This document shows, piece after piece, positions 1 to 7,741 of a stretch of 64,000 bases of DNA. This DNA comes from Deinococcus seoulensis (GTDB taxonomy: Bacteria; Deinococcota; Deinococci; Deinococcales; Deinococcaceae). How positions within the stretch are numbered: the first letter of the stretch is position 1; every line of letters starts with the position of its first letter. The DNA is taken from positions 1 to 64,000 of the forward strand of contig NZ_BMQM01000013.1 in NCBI RefSeq assembly GCF_014648115.1, in the 5' to 3' direction. Under the pieces are notes generated by a model, which did no database searches, was not told the origin of the DNA, and saw only the letters and a list, made by a program, of their open reading frames with translations. Both the position numbers and the translations under genes were made by a program.

Positions 1-123
1 GCGGATTTTAGCCGTCTGGGACAGCACTCGCCAGCATGCTGCTTAAAACTGAAAGATGTCAGTTAAACAAGCGGTGAGCGTCTCCCCCATCCGCCGCCCA
101 TCCCAGACATGCCCCCCGGGCGT

Positions 124-129
124 ATAGTG
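124..129 (+). promoter_or_regulatory. -10 box of trxA (leaderless layout)
   Basis: TATAGT lies 6 nt before the trxA ATG at 136, so transcription probably starts at or next to the start codon. No convincing -35 box is seen 17 bp upstream. Bases 1-108 hold no gene that can be recognised; a CAGCATGCTG palindrome is present at 33-42. Confidence 0.55.
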
Positions 130-135
130 ACGGAC

Positions 136-489
136 ATGAAGCCTGTGGAACTCACGGACAGCAACTTTAACGACGAAATCGCCAGCGGCCTGACCCTGGT
201 GGACTTCTGGGCCCCCTGGTGCGGACCCTGCCGGATCATCGCGCCGGTCATCGAGGAACTCGCCGGGCAGTACGAGGGCCGCGTGAAGATCGGCAAGGTC
301 AACGTGGACGAGAACCCCGTCACGCAGGGCCAGTACCGCGTCATGAGCATCCCCACCCTGATCCTGTTCAAGGACGGCCAGCCCCTGGAAGGCGTCGTGG
401 GCGCCCAGCCCAAACGCGCCTTCGAGACGCTGCTCGACAAGCACGCCGCCCCGGTCGAGAAGACCGAACCCGCCCAGCCCAGCGCCTGA
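136..489 (+). CDS. trxA: thioredoxin
   Basis: This is a 117-residue classical thioredoxin, a cytoplasmic dithiol-disulfide oxidoreductase that reduces client proteins and is recycled by thioredoxin reductase. The redox motif WCGPC is at residues 28-32 and the cis-proline segment MSIPTL follows around residue 70, both as expected. Length is normal for the family. The upstream GTG/ATG extension to 109 is open, but the ATG at 136 is chosen because it sits right behind a TATAGT -10 box and starts directly before the first strand (KPVELTDSNF). The C-terminal tail after the last helix is a short Pro/Ala/Glu-rich extension. The gene is monocistronic and ends before a strong hairpin. Confidence 0.95.
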   Translation: MKPVELTDSNFNDEIASGLTLVDFWAPWCGPCRIIAPVIEELAGQYEGRVKIGKVNVDENPVTQGQYRVMSIPTLILFKDGQPLEGVVGAQPKRAFETLLDKHAAPVEKTEPAQPSA

Positions 490-526
490 ACACCACCCAC
501 CCGCACTGAACCCTCAGTGCACCCTG

Positions 527-568
527 AAAGAAGGGCCGCCCCGGTCAACCCGGCAGGCGGCCCCTTTC
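527..568 (+). terminator. terminator downstream of trxA
   Basis: A GC-rich inverted repeat has arms GAAGGGCCGCC and GGCGGCCCCTTTC around a short loop, and a T-containing tail follows. It lies 38 nt after the trxA stop. Confidence 0.7.
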
Positions 569-600
569 TGCTGTGTCAGCGCTGTTGGATCAAGCCCTCA

Positions 601-706
601 TACGGATTCCGTTTATTTCGTTGACAAATCAGAACACCACCGATCTGTCAACTCCACGTCCGGAACCCGCTTCGACTCCTACTCGCTCCGCCAATCGGAG
701 TCCGTA
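601..706 (+). mobile_element. MITE-like element, copy A (TCA duplication)
   Basis: This is a 106-bp non-coding element with ends TACGGATTCCG and CGGAGTCCGTA (imperfect terminal inverted repeats), flanked by TCA at 598-600 and 707-709. It carries the family core ACTCCACGTCCGGAACC and the first internal hairpin. The second internal hairpin is deleted compared with the other copies. The right TCA is the stop codon (TGA on the minus strand) of the hydrolase gene at 707-1273. See the copies at 13624, 28840, 39655, 41035 and 54811. Confidence 0.8.
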
Positions 707-1273
707 TCAGAAGCGCACGATGTCCGGCGGCGTCCAGGCGTGCAGCGCCTCGCTCAGCAGCACCTCACCGTCCGGCCAGTCGCCGTGCCCGCTGGCGACG
801 TTGATGTGCCCCGCCTCACCCGCCGAGATGAACGCCGCGCCCCACGCGTCCGCGAACGCCTCGGCCCGCTCGAAACTGGCGAACGGGTCGTTCTCGCTGG
901 CGACCACCAGCGCCGGGAACGGCAACTCCTGCATGGGCACCGGGGCCATCTGCGCCACGGCCGGGTACTCATCGAACGCCCGGTCCGCGTCGGTCGGACT
1001 GACCAGCAGCGCGCCCTTCACCCGCCCGTGCCCGCCCGTCAGGGCCGCCCAGTGCACGATGTTCAGCACCCCGCACGAGTGCCCCACCAGCACCAGATCA
1101 CCCGGCGTCGCCTCGATCACCTCCTGAAGCCGCTGCGACCACGCCGCCGGGGTCGGGCGGTCCGGGTCGTCCTGCCGCACGCGCGCCGCGCCGAACTTCT
1201 CGGTCCACAGGGACTGCCAGTGCTCCGGGCCGCTGTCCCCCAGGCCCGGCACGATCACGATGGTCGGTGTCAT
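707..1273 (-). CDS. RBBP9/YdeN-family serine hydrolase
   Basis: This is a 188-residue small alpha/beta hydrolase of the RBBP9/YdeN family. The N-terminal PGLGDSGPEHWQ segment and the nucleophile elbow GHSCG (Ser about 66) are characteristic. The acid is likely in SENDPFAS (about 130) and the base in GEAGHINVASGHG (about 155). The substrate is unknown; members are cytosolic esterase/lipase-like enzymes. The ATG at 1273 is preceded by TAGCCT (1280-1285) with 6 nt spacing, so the message is probably leaderless. The stop codon coincides with the target duplication of a MITE-like element, so any original 3' sequence was displaced without loss of coding. Confidence 0.85.
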   Translation of the reverse strand: MTPTIVIVPGLGDSGPEHWQSLWTEKFGAARVRQDDPDRPTPAAWSQRLQEVIEATPGDLVLVGHSCGVLNIVHWAALTGGHGRVKGALLVSPTDADRAFDEYPAVAQMAPVPMQELPFPALVVASENDPFASFERAEAFADAWGAAFISAGEAGHINVASGHGDWPDGEVLLSEALHAWTPPDIVRF

Positions 1274-1347
1274 GCGCTCAGGCTACCGCCTGGGTGGATG
1301 AGTGACTACAGGTTGATCGGCATCCAATACTTCGCTTACATGTTCAC

Positions 1348-1794
1348 TTAGGGCATCTCACAGGCAACCCGTAGGACGTTGGGGTCTATCCCTCCCGCCA
1401 CCGAGCGATTTGATGTAACTCGAGCACCTCCAGAATTACGAAGAGCTTGGGAAATAGCAGCCGTTGGCCTATATGAAATACTCGTAAACATTCCCAACAA
1501 AGCAGAATCAGCAGCAATGATGTAAGGCGCTACTGTGGAATATTTATTGAACGGGCTATATTGCCCATATTCACTACCATACTGTCCGTATTTATTAAAC
1601 ATACTGTGGGTGCCGTAAGGGCTGCCATATCGGCTGTAGTCATTTGATATGCTATTCGCACCATACGCACCGTCGCAGGTTCCAAGGAAATTACCATCGG
1701 CGGCCACAATCATGGCGCCCCTAAGATTTCCAGCGATGGCAGACGAGCTGCTTGCCAGACAAAGCACACACAGAAATCCACGCCATTGGCTCAT
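1348..1794 (-). CDS. small secreted protein with YGS/NKY repeats, AT-rich
   Basis: This 148-residue protein of unknown function has base composition very unlike the surroundings (A+T-rich, with codons such as TTA, ATA and AAA), which suggests recent transfer. The ATG at 1794 is chosen because GGAGG lies 7-8 nt upstream and a signal peptide (hydrophobic GFLCVLCLASSSS, cleavage near AIA-G) starts there. The mature part has tandem motifs of the type YGSPYGTHSMFNKYGQYGSE followed by APYIIAAD. That resembles small exported proteins seen sporadically in bacteria, usually without a known role. There is no catalytic motif. It stands alone between a hydrolase gene and a VOC gene. Confidence 0.75.
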   Translation of the reverse strand: MSQWRGFLCVLCLASSSSAIAGNLRGAMIVAADGNFLGTCDGAYGANSISNDYSRYGSPYGTHSMFNKYGQYGSEYGQYSPFNKYSTVAPYIIAADSALLGMFTSISYRPTAAISQALRNSGGARVTSNRSVAGGIDPNVLRVACEMP

Positions 1795-1883
1795 ATCATC
1801 CCTCCATAGCAATTTAATTCACTGGGCTTGGCGCCATCTTACTCCTTGATCTACAGAGAAACAAAAAGGTGATTTTGTGCATC

Positions 1884-2240
1884 TCAGCCTTCGAGCAGTT
1901 CGACCTGCCTTCCGTCGGGGTCCTGTACGAAGGCCATGTCGCGTCCGCCGGGGCTGGGTTGCAGGTCGCGGGTGACGGTGACGCCACTGGCGCGCAGGGT
2001 GGGCAGCAGGGCGCGCAGGCCGGTGACGTGCAGGGCGATGTGTTCGGCCCAGTGGGGGTGCGGGGCGGGGGCCTGTTCCGGGATCTGGAAGAACTGGAGG
2101 CGGCCCTCGCCGAGGCGCAGGACGGCGCGGCGGTAGCCTTCGGGGGTGGTGAGGTTCTTCTCGGTGACGGCGCCCAGGGTTTCGTAGAAGGCGACGGTGG
2201 CGTTCAGGTCGCGGGTGAGGAACGAGACGTGTTTCAGCAT
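1884..2240 (-). CDS. VOC/glyoxalase-family protein
   Basis: This is a 118-residue single-domain member of the vicinal oxygen chelate superfamily. It begins MLKHVSFLTRDLNATVAFYE, with the metal-ligand His at 4 and the FYETLG segment, and ends with the second half-module FVQDPDGRQVELLE carrying the usual Glu ligand. These proteins are metal-dependent lyases, dioxygenases or resistance proteins; the substrate cannot be told here. The ATG at 2240 follows TACCCT by 6-7 nt on the minus strand (leaderless layout). The gene is divergent from 2266, and the two -10 boxes overlap. Confidence 0.8.
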   Translation of the reverse strand: MLKHVSFLTRDLNATVAFYETLGAVTEKNLTTPEGYRRAVLRLGEGRLQFFQIPEQAPAPHPHWAEHIALHVTGLRALLPTLRASGVTVTRDLQPSPGGRDMAFVQDPDGRQVELLEG

Positions 2241-2247
2241 GCGGTCA

Positions 2248-2258
2248 GGGTATACGCT
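2248..2258. promoter_or_regulatory. overlapping divergent -10 boxes
   Basis: The 11-bp AGGGTATACGCT-like core contains TACCCT on the minus strand (2253-2248, serving the VOC gene) and TACGCT on the plus strand (2253-2258, serving the decarboxylase-like gene). Each lies 6-7 nt before its ATG, so the two promoters should exclude one another. Confidence 0.5.
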
Positions 2259-2265
2259 GGGCGGC

Positions 2266-2931
2266 ATGATGGCTGCCGCGCTGGACAGGGCCGGGCCGCC
2301 GTGGACGCTGCGGGGGGCGGGGCTGGTCGCGGTGTTCGGCGCGCGGGGCGTGCTGATGCTGGTGCGGTACGTGTCGTCGCCGGTGGGGCCGTATGACGAA
2401 CTACTGTGGGCGGAGGTGCGTGGCAGTCCGGTGGGGCTGCGCCCGCAGGTAACGCGGATCGTGGTGAGCACGGAGGCCAGCGTGGTGTGGGGCCGCCGGA
2501 ACTGGGGCATTCCGAAGGAACTCGCGGCGTTCGGGTGGTCGGGGAGTGGACTGGGCGGCGGGCCGGACGGCTGGCGTGGCGAGGGTGGGCAGGTGCGGGT
2601 CACGGGGGCCGGGGGTGAGATGCTGGCGCACCTGGGATTCCGGGTGGGCGGGCCGCGCGTGCCGGTGTGGACGGGAGTGGTGCCGGGGGCGTGGCGGACG
2701 CTGGCCCAGCCGGACCTGACGCCGGAACCGGACGCCGCAGGCCCACGCAGGACGTTGCTGACCACCGTGCAGGCGCGCGGGCAGGTGCAGGCGGCCCGCC
2801 TGAGCGCAGTGCAGGGCGCGTTTCATCCGGCCCTGACCGGGGCGCGGCCCCTGCTGACGCTGGCGGCGCCGGAATTCCGGATGGTGTTCCCGGTGCCGCG
2901 CGTGGTGCGGGAGGACGGGCGGCCTGCCTGA
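2266..2931 (+). CDS. acetoacetate decarboxylase-like protein
   Basis: This 221-residue protein has the acetoacetate decarboxylase-like fold signature: SSPVGPYDELLWAE near residues 40-55, then VSTEASVVWGRRNWGIPKEL around 68-90. In true acetoacetate decarboxylase a lysine pair forms the Schiff base. Only the scattered basic residues of the GRRNWGIPKE loop are visible here, so the decarboxylase reaction is not assured. The start is the ATG at 2266, 7 nt after TACGCT. The gene is alone on its strand and divergent from the VOC gene; an aldo/keto reductase with its own promoter follows after 51 nt. Confidence 0.7.
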   Translation: MMAAALDRAGPPWTLRGAGLVAVFGARGVLMLVRYVSSPVGPYDELLWAEVRGSPVGLRPQVTRIVVSTEASVVWGRRNWGIPKELAAFGWSGSGLGGGPDGWRGEGGQVRVTGAGGEMLAHLGFRVGGPRVPVWTGVVPGAWRTLAQPDLTPEPDAAGPRRTLLTTVQARGQVQAARLSAVQGAFHPALTGARPLLTLAAPEFRMVFPVPRVVREDGRPA

Positions 2932-2982
2932 CCGGTCGTTCGGGGTCATCCCTCCCCGGCCGGTGGTGACATAGTGCCGGTC

Positions 2983-4020
2983 ATGGAATACCGCAAGTTG
3001 CAGGGCACCGACCTGACCGTCAGCGCGGTCGGGTTTGGCGTGTGGACGGTCGGCACGACCTGGTGGGGCGTCAAGGACGAGGAGATGGGGAAGGGGCTGC
3101 TGCGCCGGGCGTTCGATCTGGGCGTCACGTTCTTCGATAACGCGGACACGTACGCGTCGGGCCGCGCCGAGGAGCTTCAGCGTGAGGCGCTGGGCAGCGT
3201 GCGCGATCAGATCGTGATCGGCACGAAGTTCGGGTACGACATCTACAATCACCCGGACCGTCCGGGGCAGCAGGAGCGTCCGCACGACTGGACGCCCGCT
3301 TACCTGCGTAAGGCGCTGGAAGGCAGCCTGAAACGCCTGGGCACCGATTACATCGACTACTACCAGCTGCACAACCCGCGCATGGACGCCGTGCTGAACG
3401 ACGACCTGTGGGCCGAACTGGACCGCGCCAAATCCGAGGGTCTGATCCGCGCGTACGGCACGGCGCTGGGGCCGGCGCTGAACGAACGGCAGATCGAGGA
3501 AGGGATTGCCAGCGTGCGGGACCGCCGCGCGCCCACGCAGATCATCTACAACCTTCTGGAGCAGATGCTGGGCGAGGCGATCCTCCCGGCGGGCGAGGCG
3601 GCGGGTGTGGGCGTGATGGCCCGCGTGCCGCACGCCTCCGGGCTGCTGGAGGGGTACATGACGCTGGACACCGAGTTCGAGCCCGGTGACCACCGCAACT
3701 GGCGCATGACCACCAACGCCCGCCGCAAGGCCTGGATGGAGGACGGCCTGAAGAAGGTCGAGCAGCTTCAGGCGCAGTTCGTGGAGGGCCGTGGCCGCAC
3801 GATCGGGCAGCTGGCGATTCAGTTCGCGCTGCGTTCCCCGGTCATGGCGAGCGTCCTGCCGAACATCTACTCGGCGCAGAACCTCGAGGAGTATGCCGCG
3901 ACCTTCGACGCCGCGCCGCTGACCGACGAGGAGTTCGGGGCGATCCAGGCGCTGTACCGGGAGAACTTCGGCCTGACGCATGACCTGCGCGGCGAGGTTG
4001 TCGCGGGGGGTGCCAAGTGA
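2983..4020 (+). CDS. aldo/keto reductase
   Basis: This is a 345-residue NAD(P)H-dependent aldo/keto reductase of the YghZ/potassium-channel beta-subunit-like group. The catalytic tetrad is visible as Asp and Tyr in [11 protein letters not shown] (about 49 and 54), Lys in GTKFGYD (about 83) and His in YQLHNPRM (about 126). The natural substrate is unknown. The ATG at 2983 is preferred over the GTG at 2974 because it gives the canonical start [14 protein letters not shown] and because CATAGT ends 7 nt before it. The stop codon overlaps the GTG start of hemQ (GTGA), so the two are co-transcribed and probably translationally coupled. Confidence 0.9.
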   Translation: MEYRKLQGTDLTVSAVGFGVWTVGTTWWGVKDEEMGKGLLRRAFDLGVTFFDNADTYASGRAEELQREALGSVRDQIVIGTKFGYDIYNHPDRPGQQERPHDWTPAYLRKALEGSLKRLGTDYIDYYQLHNPRMDAVLNDDLWAELDRAKSEGLIRAYGTALGPALNERQIEEGIASVRDRRAPTQIIYNLLEQMLGEAILPAGEAAGVGVMARVPHASGLLEGYMTLDTEFEPGDHRNWRMTTNARRKAWMEDGLKKVEQLQAQFVEGRGRTIGQLAIQFALRSPVMASVLPNIYSAQNLEEYAATFDAAPLTDEEFGAIQALYRENFGLTHDLRGEVVAGGAK

Positions 4021-4871
4021 GCGGCCGTCCTGAAAGCACCGGTCCCGGAGGCACCCGCCCCGCGGGTGCGATGCCCGCCGAGACGGGAGCGCCCGCGCCC
4101 GCCGCGCGTCCGGGTCGCCCGAAGATGATGGTGGACCTCGACCCGAGCGGTCAGGTGACGGGCCGCGAGGCCGACCGCGCCAACCGGCAGTTCCTGAACT
4201 ACGCGTTCTTCAAGCTGGACCCCGCCTTCCGGCGCCTGCCGCAGGCGGAACGCGACGAACTGAAGGCCGAGTTCCTCGCCGCCGCGAACGGCTGGGTGAC
4301 CGACGCGCCCGCCGAGAAGGGCCTGATCCTGCGTCCGTACTCGCTGGTCGGCGTGCGTGGCGACGTTGACTTCATGCTGTGGCGCATCGCGTTCGACGTG
4401 CGCGACTTCCAGGAATCGCAGGCCCGCCTGAACCGCACGCGCCTGATGGGGTACCTGACGCAGCCGTTCAACTTCATCTCCATGAACAAACGCAGCCAGT
4501 ACGTGAACCGCGTGGAGGGCAGCGGGCACGGCCTGGAAATCCTGCCCGGCCAGGGTCAGTACCTGTTCATCTACCCGTTCGTGAAGACGCGCGCGTGGTA
4601 CGACCTGACGCCGCACTCCCGCCAGGGCATGATGGACGAGCACATCAACGCCAGCGTGCCGTTCAAGGGCGTGCGTATCAACACCAGTTACTCGTACGGC
4701 ATCGACGATCAGGAGTTCGTGGTGAGCTTCGACAGCGATTACCCGCAGGAGTTCGTGGATCTGGTGCACCGCCTGCGTTACACCGAGGCGAGCATGTTCA
4801 CGTTGCAGGACACCCCAATGTTCACCTGCGTGAAGAAGGACCTGAGCAGCGTGCTGGACGACCTGGGCTGA
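4017..4871 (+). CDS. hemQ: HemQ-type chlorite dismutase-family coproheme decarboxylase
   Basis: This 284-residue protein belongs to the chlorite dismutase structural family. The C-terminal half shows [12 protein letters not shown] followed by [10 protein letters not shown], matching the substrate-tyrosine and proximal-histidine regions of HemQ, which decarboxylates coproheme to protoheme in the coproporphyrin-dependent pathway. The first about 35 residues are a Pro/Ala-rich, probably disordered extension. An internal ATG gives a shorter form starting MPAETG. The GTG at 4017 overlaps the upstream stop. The pairing with an aldo/keto reductase has no obvious metabolic explanation. No other heme genes are adjacent. 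A dismutase activity is less likely because the family in non-respiring-chlorate bacteria is HemQ. Confidence 0.85.
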   Translation: MSGRPESTGPGGTRPAGAMPAETGAPAPAARPGRPKMMVDLDPSGQVTGREADRANRQFLNYAFFKLDPAFRRLPQAERDELKAEFLAAANGWVTDAPAEKGLILRPYSLVGVRGDVDFMLWRIAFDVRDFQESQARLNRTRLMGYLTQPFNFISMNKRSQYVNRVEGSGHGLEILPGQGQYLFIYPFVKTRAWYDLTPHSRQGMMDEHINASVPFKGVRINTSYSYGIDDQEFVVSFDSDYPQEFVDLVHRLRYTEASMFTLQDTPMFTCVKKDLSSVLDDLG

Positions 4872-4879
4872 GCGGACCC

Positions 4880-4921
4880 AGAGGGGAGGCGGTGTGGCAC
4901 ACGCGGCCCGCCGCCTCCTCT
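4880..4921. terminator. hairpin between convergent hemQ and acetyltransferase genes
   Basis: Arms AGAGGGGAGGCGG and CCGCCTCCTCT (one bulge) surround an 18-nt loop. The hairpin occupies the whole gap between the converging genes, so it could terminate both strands. Confidence 0.55.
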
Positions 4922-4926
4922 GCTGG

Positions 4927-5436
4927 TTACAGGCGCTTGTAGTAGATGAGCGTGCCGTTCAGGCGGCCGTCCGGCGTGAGGGCGAAGTCGGGGATCTCGC
5001 CGACCAGGGTGTAGCCAGCAGTCTCGTAGAGTTTCCTGGCGCCGCCGTCCACGGAGGTGTCCAGCGTCAGCAGGGTGCGCCCCTGGCGGGCGGCCTCGGC
5101 CTCGGCGGTCCTCAGGAGGCGGGTGGCGACGCCCTGGCCGCGCCACGCCGTGCGGGTCATCATCTTGGCAATCTCGGCGCGGTGCGGCTGGTTGGGCGGG
5201 AAGTCCAGCAGCAGCGTGACGGTGCCGATCAGCTCGGGGCCGTGCCACGCGCCGTACAGCACGCGTCCGCCTGCCTCGGCGGCGGTCAGGGAAGCCTGCC
5301 AGAACGCGCGGGCCTGTGCCTCTGGCAGTGGGTGCATGAAGCTGACGGACCCTCCGGCGGCGACGGTCTCGATCAGGAGTTCCCCGAGCTGGGGCAGGGC
5401 GGCGTGGGTCAGCGGCGTGATCTGGAGGTCGGTCAT
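4927..5436 (-). CDS. GNAT-family N-acetyltransferase
   Basis: This is a 169-residue GNAT acyltransferase using acetyl-CoA. The acetyl-CoA loop is visible in MMTRTAWRGQGVATRLLRTAE (R-x-x-G-x-G/A pattern around residue 110), followed by the family-typical AARQGRTLLTLDTSVDGGARKLYETAGY with the C-terminal aromatic. The acceptor is unknown. The ATG at 5436 begins only 4 nt after the stop of the upstream XRE-cupin regulator, so this is a two-gene operon, and the regulator may control its own acetyltransferase partner. Confidence 0.85.
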   Translation of the reverse strand: MTDLQITPLTHAALPQLGELLIETVAAGGSVSFMHPLPEAQARAFWQASLTAAEAGGRVLYGAWHGPELIGTVTLLLDFPPNQPHRAEIAKMMTRTAWRGQGVATRLLRTAEAEAARQGRTLLTLDTSVDGGARKLYETAGYTLVGEIPDFALTPDGRLNGTLIYYKRL

Positions 5437-5440
5437 GGGG

Positions 5441-6007
5441 TCAGCTCCGGGCGAGTGCGACAAGGTACGTGCAGGGGTTGGCGGTCGTGTTGGCGATGAC
5501 CACGTCGGCGGGCGGGCCGAAGCCCAGGCTGTCCCCGGCATGCAGGTGGTGGATTTCACCGCCCTCGGTGACCGTGAGCTGGCCGGATTGCACCTGGATC
5601 ACCTGCCGGATCAGGGCGTACGAGGAGGCGGGCAGCGCGGCCTGCCCACCGGGGGGCATGGTGACCTGCACGAGTTCGACCGGGTGGTCGGGGCGCATGA
5701 ACACCTGCGTGCGGGTGTAGCCGGTGGCCGGGTCGCGCCAGACGGGCTGGTCGGCAGCGCGGGTCAGGCGGCTGGCGGCGGCCTCGGCGCGGACGAGCAG
5801 TCCGGCGAGCGTGAGGTCGAAGGCCCCGGCGAGGCGTACGAGCAGCGCCGCCGTGGGGCTCATCTCGCCGCGTTCGATGCGGCTGATGCTGGCGCGGGCC
5901 ACGCCGGAACGCGCGGCGAGGTCGGCCAGGGACCAGCCGCGCGCCTCGCGTTCCAGGCGCAACCGCTGGGCGATGGCGTCTGTCGTCTCGTCGCGCACAG
6001 TGGACAT
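5441..6007 (-). CDS. XRE-family regulator with C-terminal cupin
   Basis: This 188-residue transcriptional regulator has two parts. Residues 10-68 form a helix-turn-helix of the XRE/Cro type (LRLEREARGWSLADLAARSG then RASISRIERGEMSPT). Residues about 105-185 form a double-stranded beta-helix cupin (MPPGGQAALPASSY, then LTVTEGGEIHHLHAGDSLGF). Such proteins bind a small ligand in the cupin to control nearby genes. The start at 6007 lies 6 nt after TATAGT (6014-6019). The gene is the first of a two-gene operon with a GNAT acetyltransferase. Confidence 0.88.
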   Translation of the reverse strand: MSTVRDETTDAIAQRLRLEREARGWSLADLAARSGVARASISRIERGEMSPTAALLVRLAGAFDLTLAGLLVRAEAAASRLTRAADQPVWRDPATGYTRTQVFMRPDHPVELVQVTMPPGGQAALPASSYALIRQVIQVQSGQLTVTEGGEIHHLHAGDSLGFGPPADVVIANTTANPCTYLVALARS

Positions 6008-6047
6008 TCATCCACTATACGCGACAAAGGGGGATCGAAGAAGGCGG

Positions 6048-6716
6048 TTACAGGTCCACGCCGTCCAGGCTGGCGACACCGTTCTTCAGGGCGTACAGCG
6101 CCGCCTGGGTGCGGCTGTCCAGGCCGAGTTTGCCCAGCAGGCGCGACACGTGGGTTTTCACGGTGGCCTCGCTGACGTTCTGATCGGCGGCGATGTCACG
6201 GTTGCTGTACCCGTGCGCGATCAGTTGCAACACGATGGTTTCCTTGGGCGTCAGGGTCTCGCGCATCTCGCCGCCCCGGAAGTCCCGCACGAGGCGGCGG
6301 GCCGCTTCCGGGTGCAGGCGCACCTCGCCGCGCGCGGCGGCGTGAATGGCGTCGGCCAGGGTGTCTGACGAGGCGTCCTTGAGCATGTAACTGATCGCCC
6401 CGGCCTCGATGGCGCCGTTCACCTTGTGTTCCTCCAGGGTGCTGGTCAGGGCGATGACCTCGGTGTCCGGATGCGCGCGTTTCAGGGCGCGGGTGGCGGT
6501 GATGCCGTCCATGACGGGCATCATCAGGTCCATGATGACCACGTCGGGTTGCAGCGCGGCGACCTGCGCGAGGGCCTCCTCGCCGTTGGCGGCCTCGCCG
6601 ATCACGTCGATCAGGGGGTCGAGGCCCAGGAACAGACGCAGGCCCTGGCGGACGACCGCGTGATCGTCGACCAGCAGGACGCGCACGGCCTGGGCGGGTG
6701 GGGTGGATGGGGTCAT
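6048..6716 (-). CDS. NarL/LuxR-family response regulator
   Basis: This is a 222-residue two-component response regulator. The receiver domain (about 10-125) has the acidic pair in LLVDDHAVVRQG, the phospho-acceptor Asp in VVIMDLMMPVMDG (about 62), the Thr/Ser switch in VIALTSTLEE and Lys in YMLKDAS. The C-terminal LuxR helix-turn-helix (about 153-215) reads LTPKETIVLQLIAHGYSNRD then SEATVKTHVSRLLGKLGLD. The ATG overlaps the stop of the DUF4097 gene, which in turn overlaps the sensor kinase gene, so all three form one operon. The likely role is sensing of envelope state by analogy with LiaRS/VraSR-like systems that carry DUF4097 partners; this is an inference. Confidence 0.92.
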   Translation of the reverse strand: MTPSTPPAQAVRVLLVDDHAVVRQGLRLFLGLDPLIDVIGEAANGEEALAQVAALQPDVVIMDLMMPVMDGITATRALKRAHPDTEVIALTSTLEEHKVNGAIEAGAISYMLKDASSDTLADAIHAAARGEVRLHPEAARRLVRDFRGGEMRETLTPKETIVLQLIAHGYSNRDIAADQNVSEATVKTHVSRLLGKLGLDSRTQAALYALKNGVASLDGVDL

Positions 6717-7741
6717 GGGGTGTCCTCCAGGGGGGTCAGGGTGAAATTCGCGCGTGGAGCGTCCACGAACACGTCGAGGTCCGGGGCGAGGGGGGCGGGC
6801 GCGCCGCGCGGCCAGGACAGCGAATCACGGTCCGTGAACCGCACCCGGACCTTCAGGGCGGGCGGCACGCGCAGGGTCACGTCGCCCCGCTGGGTGCGGA
6901 TGTCCAGGTTGCCGCGCGTGCTGGGCGTGGCGGTCACGGTCAGGTTGCCGCTGTCGGTGGTCAGGGTGGCGCGGCCCGTGACGGTCGGCAGCGTGAGGCG
7001 CACGTCGCCGCTCTCGGTCCCCACGCCCAGCGTCTGGGTCCGCATGGCAGCCAGGTCCAGGGTCTGGTTGCCGCTGGCGGTGTTCACGCGCAGCGCGTCC
7101 GGCGCCGAACCGGGCGGAGCGGTCACGCTGACCTGCCCGCTGCGGGTCACGACGCTCAGCGGCCCGGCAGGACGGGCAGGCAGCGTGAGGGTCTGACGGC
7201 CACTGTCGCTGCGCAGCGTCAGGAACCGCACCCGCAGCGCACTCAGGTCGGCGGTCGTGTCGCCGTACGTGGTGCGGCTCCCCAGCGTGAACGGCACGTC
7301 GCGCGACAGGGTCAGCGCGGCGGTGTGCTGCACGGGTTCCGGCCCGGTGACGATCACGCCGCGCTGCCCGAGCGGCTGCACACGCAGGGTCAGCGCGGCG
7401 CTCAGGGCGCGGCCCTGGCGGGTCACGTCGGCCTGCACGGGGTTCCGGGCGCGGTGATGCACGCGGCCCTGCACGGCCAGGGCGCTGCCCGGCGGCAGTG
7501 CGCGCAGGGTCACGTCCACCAGGTCGCCGCTGAAGGTCAGGGCGGCGCTCTGCGCGAGGTCCAGTGGCAGCGGCCCGTCCAGCGGAACGCTCAGGGGCGT
7601 GTCCAGCACGCTCATGCCGGGCGTGGGGTGCAGCGTGACGTTCTGCCACGCCAGCAACGCGCCCCCCCCGGCCAGCAGCAGTCCGGCCGCCATGCGCGCC
7701 AGCACCGGCAGCAGCGGCCGCGAGGGCGGAACGGTCGTCAC
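6713..7741 (-). CDS. DUF4097-type beta-strand repeat protein
   Basis: This 342-residue protein has one N-terminal membrane segment (residues about 7-28, MAAGLLLAGGGALLAWQNVT) and then a long run of short beta-strands of the type LTTDSGNLTVTATPS, TRSGQVSVTAPPGS and TASGNQTLDLAAM. This is the right-handed beta-helix-like pattern of DUF4097 proteins. Related proteins occur beside LiaRS-like and PspC-like membrane stress systems. It is encoded between the sensor kinase and the response regulator with 4-nt overlaps at both ends, which implies a fixed stoichiometric partner, perhaps an extracytoplasmic modulator of the kinase. There are no enzymatic motifs. Confidence 0.75.
   Translation of the reverse strand: MTTVPPSRPLLPVLARMAAGLLLAGGGALLAWQNVTLHPTPGMSVLDTPLSVPLDGPLPLDLAQSAALTFSGDLVDVTLRALPPGSALAVQGRVHHRARNPVQADVTRQGRALSAALTLRVQPLGQRGVIVTGPEPVQHTAALTLSRDVPFTLGSRTTYGDTTADLSALRVRFLTLRSDSGRQTLTLPARPAGPLSVVTRSGQVSVTAPPGSAPDALRVNTASGNQTLDLAAMRTQTLGVGTESGDVRLTLPTVTGRATLTTDSGNLTVTATPSTRGNLDIRTQRGDVTLRVPPALKVRVRFTDRDSLSWPRGAPAPLAPDLDVFVDAPRANFTLTPLEDTP

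Noticed and set aside
2401..3981. Long minus-strand frame opposite the decarboxylase-like and aldo/keto reductase genes
   Set aside because: It has an Arg/His/Pro-rich translation typical of the complementary frame of high-GC genes, and both opposing genes have clear family motifs.
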